Below, one piece after another: positions 58,534 through 64,000 of a stretch of 64,000 nucleotides of DNA. Where the stretch lies: contig SUVN01000007.1 in NCBI GenBank assembly GCA_015061985.1, forward strand, positions 20,121-84,120. Direction: 5' to 3'. The position numbers were made by a program, and so were the translations under genes. The notes beneath the pieces are model-generated. The model worked only from the letters and a program-made list of their open reading frames with translations, was not told the origin of the DNA and did no database searches. Source of the DNA: Akkermansiaceae bacterium. GTDB taxonomy: Bacteria; Verrucomicrobiota; Verrucomicrobiia; Verrucomicrobiales; Akkermansiaceae. The stretch's first letter is position 1; every line of letters begins with the position of its first letter.

Positions 58534-59589
58534 ATGACCTCTATGAATACCCAAGACGAAGAACAGACGGCCGGCCAATTACTGAAAAGGCTGGAGCTGA
58601 GCGCAACGGATGCCGCAAGGCTGATACTGGAATGCACCGAGGAATTGGGAGAGCGGGCACTGGGGCTTCGCCCGGTCGAGCTCCTGCAGCTCCTTCGGCG
58701 AACCCTCCGCGAAGGTGTACAGGCCATCGCAGCAATGGAACAGACCGTTACCTTTGAGGAAGCCGCCATCAGAAGCATAGAGGCGCGCGCCGACCGACGG
58801 CCGACGACACGCCGAGACTTGCGACACTACGTCAGAAGAATGCTGCGGGTGGAAGGTGCGGCCTCCCTGCCCCTGCGGAAAATGACCACGAAAGACTGCC
58901 GTAACATCCTTGAACAGGCATTCGGAGACAGCCTCTGCAGCTTACGAAAAGGACGCGCCATTCTGCACAGTATATTCACCTACGGCATGCGCCGTGAATG
59001 GGTGGACAACAACCCGGTCAAGCGTATTGATTGTCCCTCCGTCCGCGAAAAATCCATCCAGCCCCTGTCACTGGAACAAACCCGAAAATTGCAGGAAGCA
59101 ACCACGCAGCAATCCCACCGTTCCATGAAGCTCTCCCTGCACCTGATGCTCTATTGCGGGCTACGCCCAACGGAGGTGCAACGCCTCTCTACAAAGGATA
59201 TAGACTGGCAACAGCGGCAGGTATTCATCCGCCCGGACACAGCAAAGACCGGAGGCGGCAGATTCGTCCCCCTGCGCTGTCACCACCTTCTCAAACGCGA
59301 GGATTGCTACATTCCCCGCAATTGGACGCTCCGCTGGCGCAACCTGAGACGTGCCGCAGGCTTCCGGCGGAACTGGGCACCGGATTCATGCCGACACACC
59401 TTCGCCTCCTATCATGCGGCTCATTTTCGCAATCTGGGCATTTTGCAGCTGGAAATGGGGCATCGGGATACCTCCCTGCTGCGGGCTCGGTACATATCTG
59501 CCGTTTCGGCAGGCGATGCCAGAGTATTCTGGGAAAAATCCCGCCACCGCAATAGCAAAATAATAGCAGACAGCGTCTCAGTTACGTGA
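58534..59589 (+). CDS. tyrosine recombinase (phage-integrase family)
   Basis: The 351-residue product begins MTSMNTQDEEQTAGQLL. It has an N-terminal SAM-like domain (RRDLRHYVRRMLRVEGAASL, RKGRAILHSIFTYGMRREWV) and a catalytic domain: Arg in LMLYCGLRPTEVQRLS, Lys in RPDTAKTGGGRFVPL, Arg in DSCRHTFASYHA and Tyr in SLLRARYISAVS. The HxxR box reads DSCR, with Asp for the first His, as in several verrucomicrobial members. No phage genes or attachment duplication surround it, so it is an orphan. A similar dyad to the inverted repeats near trpB lies just upstream, which makes it a candidate inversion enzyme. The gene overlaps the next one by 12 nt on the opposite strand. Confidence 0.85.
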   Translation: MTSMNTQDEEQTAGQLLKRLELSATDAARLILECTEELGERALGLRPVELLQLLRRTLREGVQAIAAMEQTVTFEEAAIRSIEARADRRPTTRRDLRHYVRRMLRVEGAASLPLRKMTTKDCRNILEQAFGDSLCSLRKGRAILHSIFTYGMRREWVDNNPVKRIDCPSVREKSIQPLSLEQTRKLQEATTQQSHRSMKLSLHLMLYCGLRPTEVQRLSTKDIDWQQRQVFIRPDTAKTGGGRFVPLRCHHLLKREDCYIPRNWTLRWRNLRRAAGFRRNWAPDSCRHTFASYHAAHFRNLGILQLEMGHRDTSLLRARYISAVSAGDARVFWEKSRHRNSKIIADSVSVT

Positions 59590-59799
59590 TTCACAGTGGG
59601 GACACACGTTCTCTGCGCGAGAATCGGAAAGCAGGTAACGATACCCGCAGATACGACAGGTGATGTGTGTACGTGCATGCCGCATGCGGCGGAATTTTGA
59701 AGCAAGCTGCACGGGAATGTAGGCGCACACGAGCATCACCAGCCCCGCCAGCATGAGAAAGAGAAAAAACTCAGACGCAGAAAGGGGGAACATATTCAT
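59578..59799 (-). CDS. small membrane protein with zinc ribbon
   Basis: The 73-residue product has one N-terminal helix (LSASEFFLFLMLAGLVMLVC), then a zinc ribbon: CRICGYRYLLSDSRAENVCPHC with two CxxC pairs. It is the last gene of a four-gene operon with an ExbB-like channel and probably supports that complex or its assembly. Its start overlaps the preceding gene by 4 nt. The function is unknown. Confidence 0.6.
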   Translation of the reverse strand: MNMFPLSASEFFLFLMLAGLVMLVCAYIPVQLASKFRRMRHARTHITCRICGYRYLLSDSRAENVCPHCESRN

Positions 59800-60260
59800 G
59801 GCTTCACCTCCGGGTTGGGCGTTACAGTCGGCTCCGACAACTCTGCTGTGGGTGCTGCTGCCGGGGATGGCTCCGGTGGCGGCAACTCCAGCAGAGTCTC
59901 CCGCGAAATCACCGCTGAGTCTGCCACCTGAGGCAGTATATCCATCGGCGGGGCTTTACGCAAGTCCGCATCCCGGCTCACACTGCCGTACATGCTGACC
60001 GAATTCTGATAAAAGATATCTTCCGCTATAGAACGGGAAGGCAGAGTAAGCGGGCTCTTTCTGACGGCCTCAAAATTCATTAACCCACTGCTGTGATAGT
60101 ACAACTTCCCCTCTCCGGAAGGACGCAGTCGCTCCTTCATCTTTACGGGCAGCAGCCACAGACCGCCGCCAATCAACGCAGCAGACAGCAGCAGAAACAG
60201 GGGCAGGCACCCATGCAGCTGTCGCACCCGACCCGGGCGGTTCTGTTTCTCCTTACTCAT
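59796..60260 (-). CDS. membrane-anchored protein of unknown function
   Basis: The 154-residue product has a basic N-terminus and one helix (LPLFLLLSAALIGGGLWLL). A periplasmic Pro/Glu-rich part follows (LELPPPEPSPAAAPTAELSE), reminiscent of a short TonB-like linker without the C-terminal domain. It overlaps both neighbours by ATGA. It occupies the third position of the ExbB/ExbD-like operon, so a role in the same complex is inferred. Confidence 0.5.
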   Translation of the reverse strand: MSKEKQNRPGRVRQLHGCLPLFLLLSAALIGGGLWLLPVKMKERLRPSGEGKLYYHSSGLMNFEAVRKSPLTLPSRSIAEDIFYQNSVSMYGSVSRDADLRKAPPMDILPQVADSAVISRETLLELPPPEPSPAAAPTAELSEPTVTPNPEVKP

Positions 60261-60691
60261 TGCATCATCGCAGGAACAGCGGCATAACTACAGGTAAATC
60301 CGCTACTCAGTATCATATCCGTAATCTGTTGGAGCGTGCCGGTTGATACGGCCTTGTCCGGCACCAGAACAATGTGAAGACGTTTTCCGCCGAATTCGCG
60401 TTTCCACTCCTCCAGACGCGCGCCGAACCCGGGAATACCACCCTCTACAAGCATAGACCCGTCGTAAATGCGCGGCGCATCACCGGCAGCGACGGAAACA
60501 ATGCGGGAGTGCTCACGGTCATAGTTTCCCATCACGAAATGGGACTCTGAGGGGTTGACCCGGCAACCGTAGCGCGGCACCAGATGGTTGGTCAGCAACA
60601 CACAAACACACAGCAGGATAAACAGATTAGCCCCCGTGAGAACTAGAATGGAACCGCCGCCGCTGGTCAGTCTGGAACGCACCTTTCGCAT
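60257..60691 (-). CDS. ExbD/TolR-like protein lacking the usual membrane Asp
   Basis: The 144-residue product has one N-terminal helix (ILVLTGANLFILLCVCVLLT) and a small periplasmic domain (HIVLVPDKAVSTGTLQQITD, MILSSGFTCSYAAVPAM) that matches ExbD/TolR in order and length. In ExbD and TolR the helix has a proton-carrying Asp (as in MTPLIDVVF); here the helix has none. It is encoded right after the ExbB-like gene, so it most likely forms its partner, with altered or absent proton coupling. Confidence 0.65.
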   Translation of the reverse strand: MRKVRSRLTSGGGSILVLTGANLFILLCVCVLLTNHLVPRYGCRVNPSESHFVMGNYDREHSRIVSVAAGDAPRIYDGSMLVEGGIPGFGARLEEWKREFGGKRLHIVLVPDKAVSTGTLQQITDMILSSGFTCSYAAVPAMMQ

Positions 60692-60713
60692 GGCTGCTCA
60701 ATTAGCTCATGGG

Positions 60714-61403
60714 TTAATCCTTCGCGTCATCCTCTGCGGAGAACGCGCAGCACGTCCGCTTGGGCGCAACGGCAGCGGTCTCCTGAGTCGCAGCATCTCG
60801 GGCATCACAGATGATGTAAACGCACTCCAGTCCGGCGCGCTCCACCTTGTTGATAATGCGGCGGGCACGGCCTGCCAGATACATGTAAAAGAGGTAGGCG
60901 GGTACGGACAGAGCAATGCCGGCAGCCGACAACATGAGCGCCTGCTGCAACGTAGCCGCGACCAGAGGTGGTGCCGCTGCACCATCCGTCACTCCCGGCT
61001 GCTCGTAGAACGCCACCAGCGCCAGCAGCGTGCCCAGAATACCCAGCATGGGCATCACCGTGGCACATGCCTGCAACGTGCGGATATTGCGTTCCACCCG
61101 GTACACCTCCATATCGGCAGCCTCCAGGGCAATATCGCGCAGCTCGTTGCGGTTCAAACGGGGGCGGGACAATACGGCTTCCACCACACGAGCCATCGGT
61201 CCGGGAAGCATGCGCGCCTCGTGCAGAGCCTCATCATACTGACCGGAGCGCAACAGCGATGAAAGGCCGCGCAGGAAATCACCCGAGTTGATGTTGACCC
61301 GATGGAAATAGAACAAACGCTCAGCCACCACTGCCAGTGACAGGGCGGCGAAAAGCATGATGAGCCAGAATATAGGCCCCATGGTGGCAATCATTTCGCG
61401 CAT
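60714..61403 (-). CDS. MotA/TolQ/ExbB-family proton channel protein
   Basis: The 229-residue product starts MREMIATMGPIFWLIMLFAA. It has the family three-helix arrangement with cytoplasmic ARMLPGPMARVVEAVLSRPR. Helices 2 and 3 contain ATVMPMLGILGTLLALVAFY and QQALMLSAAGIALSVPAYLF, the conserved pore-lining elements. It should form a pentameric channel with the ExbD-like partner and power an envelope process, such as TonB-type uptake or Tol-type constriction. The start at 61403 is chosen because the frame's extra 27 residues to 61484 overlap the serS terminator. Confidence 0.85.
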   Translation of the reverse strand: MREMIATMGPIFWLIMLFAALSLAVVAERLFYFHRVNINSGDFLRGLSSLLRSGQYDEALHEARMLPGPMARVVEAVLSRPRLNRNELRDIALEAADMEVYRVERNIRTLQACATVMPMLGILGTLLALVAFYEQPGVTDGAAAPPLVAATLQQALMLSAAGIALSVPAYLFYMYLAGRARRIINKVERAGLECVYIICDARDAATQETAAVAPKRTCCAFSAEDDAKD

Positions 61404-61447
61404 AGTAGTGAATGTTTCCGTTGGATGTGTAAGTCTGTTCTGCGGAG

Positions 61448-61488
61448 GAGAGAGAAAGGCAGGTGCCGCCCGCATCTGCGGCACCTGC
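61448..61488 (-). terminator. serS terminator
   Basis: GCAGGTGCCGC ... GCGGCACCTGC, an 11-bp stem at 61459-61488, followed on the minus strand by CTTTCTCTC. Confidence 0.65.
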
Positions 61489-61499
61489 GGGAAGAGAGG

Positions 61500-62783
61500 T
61501 TACGCACGCGGCGTGATGGCTTCCGAACCGAAGTACGGAACCAGAGCTGCAGGAATCTTCACGGAGCCGTCCGGCTGCTGGCACTGCTCCAGCAGGGCCA
61601 CATACAGACGCGGCAGAGCCGTACCCGAGCCGTTGAGTGTGTAGGGCACACGGATGCGGCCATCAGCATCCTTGTAGCGCAGCTTCATGCGGCGAGCCTG
61701 GTAATCCGTGAAGCAGGAGCAGCTGGAAACCTCCAGGAACTTGCCCTGCCCCGGTGCCCACACCTCAATATCGTAGGTCTTGGCAGAGGAGAAGCCCACA
61801 TCGCCCGTGCAAAGCTCAATGACACGGTAGTGCAACCCCAGCTTCTGCAGGATGCTCTCGGCATGGCTCGTGAGCTTCTCCAGCTCGGCAAAGCCATCCT
61901 CCGGGCGGCATATTTCCACCAGCTCCACCTTATCGAACTGGTGCACGCGAATCATCCCCTTATTCTCGCGCCCGGCAGAACCGGCCTCTCGGCGGAAACA
62001 GGGGGTATAGGCGGTCATCTTGATGGGCAGCTCGGCTTCCTTCACAATCTGGTCGCGGCAGAGGTTGGTCACGGGCACTTCTGCCGTGGGCACCAGGAAC
62101 ATGCTGTTACCCTCCAGCCCGTACATATCCTCCTCGAACTTGGGCAGCTGACCGGTGCCGTACATGCAGTCGCGCTTCACAATGAAAGGCACGCCCACTT
62201 CCTGATAGCCGTTTTCCTGCGTCTGTGTGTCCAGCAGGAAGTTGATGAGCGCTCGCTCCAGACGAGCCCCCAAACCGCGATACACGATGAAGCCGGAGCC
62301 GGAAACACGCGCAGCGTCCTCAAAATTAATCAGCCCCAGAGCAGTGCCGAGCTCCACATGATCCTTCGGGTTCTCTATCTCGGGTGCAGTACCCCAGCGG
62401 CGGATTTCGGGGTTGGCAGAATCATCGCTGCCCACAGGCGCTGCGTCATGCGGCATATTGGGGATGGAAAGCAGCAGCGCCTCCTGTTCCTCAGAAGCAG
62501 CAGTTGCCACCGCATCCAGCTCCTTGATGCGGTCGCCCACTTCGCCCATGCGTTTCTTGAGAGCCTCGGCCTCATCACGGCGCCCCTCCTTCATCATCTG
62601 ACCGATGAGCTTTGAAGTACTGTTACGCTCCTGAGAGAGAGCCTGCTTCTCCGTTTCAGCATTGCGGCGCTTCACATCACACTCCAGCACCTTGTCCACA
62701 AGCATCCAGTGATCTCCACCGCGCAGGCGGACTCGTTCCTTGACATATTCAGGCCTTTCCCTGACAACACGGATATCTAGCAT
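61500..62783 (-). CDS. serS: serine-tRNA ligase
   Basis: The 427-residue class II aminoacyl-tRNA synthetase has an N-terminal helical arm that reads the tRNA (MLDIRVVRERPEYVKERVRL ... KQALSQERNSTSKL). The catalytic part contains QEVGVPFIVKRDCMYGTGQL, FLVPTAEVPVTNLCRD, TPCFRREAGSAGRENKGMIR (motif 2) and LNGSGTALPRLYVALLEQCQ (motif 3). The length is normal. The start lies 9 nt after a good -10 box. Monocistronic. Confidence 0.97.
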   Translation of the reverse strand: MLDIRVVRERPEYVKERVRLRGGDHWMLVDKVLECDVKRRNAETEKQALSQERNSTSKLIGQMMKEGRRDEAEALKKRMGEVGDRIKELDAVATAASEEQEALLLSIPNMPHDAAPVGSDDSANPEIRRWGTAPEIENPKDHVELGTALGLINFEDAARVSGSGFIVYRGLGARLERALINFLLDTQTQENGYQEVGVPFIVKRDCMYGTGQLPKFEEDMYGLEGNSMFLVPTAEVPVTNLCRDQIVKEAELPIKMTAYTPCFRREAGSAGRENKGMIRVHQFDKVELVEICRPEDGFAELEKLTSHAESILQKLGLHYRVIELCTGDVGFSSAKTYDIEVWAPGQGKFLEVSSCSCFTDYQARRMKLRYKDADGRIRVPYTLNGSGTALPRLYVALLEQCQQPDGSVKIPAALVPYFGSEAITPRA

Positions 62784-62792
62784 AACAGCGTT

Positions 62793-62820
62793 ATTCTACT
62801 CCATTAACCCGCATTTTCAA
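62793..62820 (-). promoter_or_regulatory. serS promoter
   Basis: TTGAAA (62815-62820), 16 bp, TAGAAT (62793-62798), 9 nt, ATG at 62783. Confidence 0.7.
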
Positions 62821-62912
62821 GCTCAAAGTGCGCCTTTTTTCGCATATTTACAGTACGCAAAAGTCGTGCGTTATTTACAACACCGCAGCGGCATCATCCC
62901 GGGAGCTTCCCT

Positions 62913-63518
62913 TCAACCCTGCGCAGTATCTGCCCGGAAACGGGCGTAGATATGAATAGCTCCCACCAGCGCCACATAGAACCCCAGCTCAGCAAACTCC
63001 TCCACCGTCATATTGTTCATCACCCGCTCCCCATACACCCCCAACGCCATACCGGCAGCCATCAGAATCACATTCCACACAGGAACCCCCACCTGACGCA
63101 ACACTGCCCCAATCTGCAGATACAAACGCTTGTACAGAAAATACGCCATCACCCCGGCCATATATCCGCCATACAGAACACGAGCCACCCATCCGTACGG
63201 AATCTCCTTCCACTTGTAGAACTCATTTACCGTGCCGGGCTTGGCAAAAAACAGAGTCCTGCCGCAATTCACCTCGCGCAGCATCAGCATCACCAGCACC
63301 AACGCCACCACCACGAAAAACCGGCGATGATTCCCCGACCGAAGACAAAAATAGGCCCCAAGCGCCAACACCGCCATCTGTACATTCTCCACCACACCAT
63401 TTTCATAACCACACTCCACCGGTAGATACGCCCCCAGCGGCACACACAACACCGCCACCACAATCGCCACCAATGCTGCCGTATGCAGCCGAAAATCAAA
63501 ACTCACCCACTTGTTCAT
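62913..63518 (-). CDS. hypothetical membrane protein
   Basis: The 201-residue product has six hydrophobic segments (LHTAALVAIVVAVLCVPLGA, MAVLALGAYFCLRSG, FFVVVALVLVMLMLREVNCG, VARVLYGGYMAGVMAYFLY, VWNVILMAAGMALGVYGERV, ELGFYVALVGAIHIYARF). The motif REVNCGRTLFF between helices is conserved-looking. The family is not recognised. It is monocistronic and its start follows MNKWVSFDFRL. Confidence 0.6.
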   Translation of the reverse strand: MNKWVSFDFRLHTAALVAIVVAVLCVPLGAYLPVECGYENGVVENVQMAVLALGAYFCLRSGNHRRFFVVVALVLVMLMLREVNCGRTLFFAKPGTVNEFYKWKEIPYGWVARVLYGGYMAGVMAYFLYKRLYLQIGAVLRQVGVPVWNVILMAAGMALGVYGERVMNNMTVEEFAELGFYVALVGAIHIYARFRADTAQG

Positions 63519-63671
63519 AGCTCTTTCTTTCCATGCCGTACACAGAATGCGTACGTTTCCTTTCTAACAACTTTTCCCGGCAAAGTCAAGTTTTTAGTTC
63601 CCGTTTTTTAACTATAAAGCCCACATTACCGCACCAAAATGAAAAAAAACATGAGAAAACTTAAATTTGTC

Positions 63672-63699
63672 TTGCATTCCGCAATCCTGCGTGTATAAT
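63672..63699 (+). promoter_or_regulatory. tRNA-His promoter
   Basis: TTGCAT (63672-63677), 16 bp, TATAAT (63694-63699), 36 nt before the tRNA. Confidence 0.75.
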
Positions 63700-63735
63700 C
63701 CAGCGCAGCGACGCAGTTCGCCACCAACATAAGAT

Positions 63736-63808
63736 GGTGGGTGTAGCTCAGTGGTAGAGCCCCGGATTGTGGTTCCGGTCGTCGTGGGTTCGATCCCCAT
63801 CGCCCACC
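63736..63808 (+). tRNA. tRNA-His, anticodon GTG
   Basis: Acceptor G(-1)-GTGGGTG pairs with CGCCCAC-C73; the extra 5' G opposite C73 is the His identity element. The anticodon stem is CCGGA/TCCGG with loop TTGTGGT, giving anticodon GTG. The T-arm is GTGGG/CCCAT. CCA is not encoded as such; C follows. A strong terminator is next. Confidence 0.95.
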
Positions 63809-63810
63809 CT

Positions 63811-63856
63811 TCGCGGGCGTTATTTCGATAAGAGATAACGCCCGCGATTTTTATTT
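63811..63856 (+). terminator. tRNA-His terminator
   Basis: TCGCGGGCGTTAT, loop TTCGATAAGAG, ATAACGCCCGCGA, then TTTTTATTT. Nothing further is recognised to 64000. Confidence 0.85.
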
Positions 63857-64000
63857 CTAAACCGCTCAATTTACGGGTCAAGCCCAATTTTTGTGGAATT
63901 TGAATTTTCATATCACCACGTGCCCACATTCAATTAACACTCTTAACCGATAGTTTTCAAAGTTACGATATCCGTAAGCGCGACGTTGAATTAATTTCAT

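Noticed and set aside
58534..59589. Recombinase as part of a prophage or integrative element
   Set aside because: No phage, conjugation or cargo genes and no tRNA attachment site are nearby; the neighbours are housekeeping genes.

Overview
This window looks like chromosomal DNA of an Akkermansia-type verrucomicrobium. Two secreted proteins end in PEP-CTERM sorting tails with the 'LSLLALAGLA' hydrophobic stretch and a basic end. Core genes (ffh, typA, serS, gatCA, xseA, trpB) are GC-rich, almost no gene has a Shine-Dalgarno sequence, and accessory stretches are AT-richer. There are no rRNA genes, CRISPR arrays or prophage. There are two tRNAs, one IS30 remnant and one orphan tyrosine recombinase.

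Layout. 0-9.8 kb: the 5' part of an IdeS/Mac-like protease gene, a PiT-PhoU phosphate transporter, a TIGR03790 protein, ffh and an OprB-type porin. 9.8-13 kb: an iron-uptake operon feoA-feoB-Cys-rich protein, with a DtxR/IdeR-like palindrome over its promoter and a FeoB carrying an extra membrane insertion. 13.2-14.7 kb: divergent thiamin genes, a Thi4 thiazole synthase with His in place of the suicidal Cys, and thiE; thiD lies further on, behind gatCA. 14.7-29 kb: a RhuM remnant, nhaC, an ankyrin lipoprotein, typA, gatC-gatA-thiD, a tandem-domain nuclease, gdhA, an NlpC/P60-like lipoprotein, xseA and an unusual tRNA-Leu(AAG). 29-37.5 kb: a second PiT-PhoU transporter, GtrA and an SDR-like protein, panE, and an alpha/beta hydrolase with Asp at the nucleophile position. 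37.5-44 kb is the accessory zone: palindromic intergenic repeats, the IS30 remnant, a second (PEP-CTERM anchored) IdeS-like protease, trpB behind a complete tryptophan attenuator, and a PEP-CTERM gene preceded by a 124-bp segment bounded by 18-bp inverted repeats. That cassette lies between two copies of the trpB 3' end. 44.5-52.6 kb: pbpC and a bacterial alpha-2-macroglobulin. 53.4-63.8 kb: a lipoprotein, an MTA/SAH-type deaminase, a DEDDh exonuclease, an Opp-type ABC ATPase, the recombinase, a TolQ/ExbB-like operon, serS and tRNA-His.

The strongest system-level signals are four. (1) A ribosome-mediated trp attenuator with leader peptide [19 protein letters not shown], in which the antiterminator arm overlaps the leader stop codon. 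(2) A likely invertible DNA segment in front of a surface-protein gene, whose core palindrome recurs just upstream of the orphan tyrosine recombinase. (3) Two proteins resembling immunoglobulin-cleaving IdeS/Mac cysteine proteases. (4) A consistent promoter layout (TTGnnn, 16-18 bp, -10 hexamer, then only 6-12 nt to the start codon), which implies many leaderless mRNAs and fixes several start codons. Coordinates of starts were chosen with this layout, signal peptides and homology in mind; all family assignments are from recognised motifs, not from database searches.
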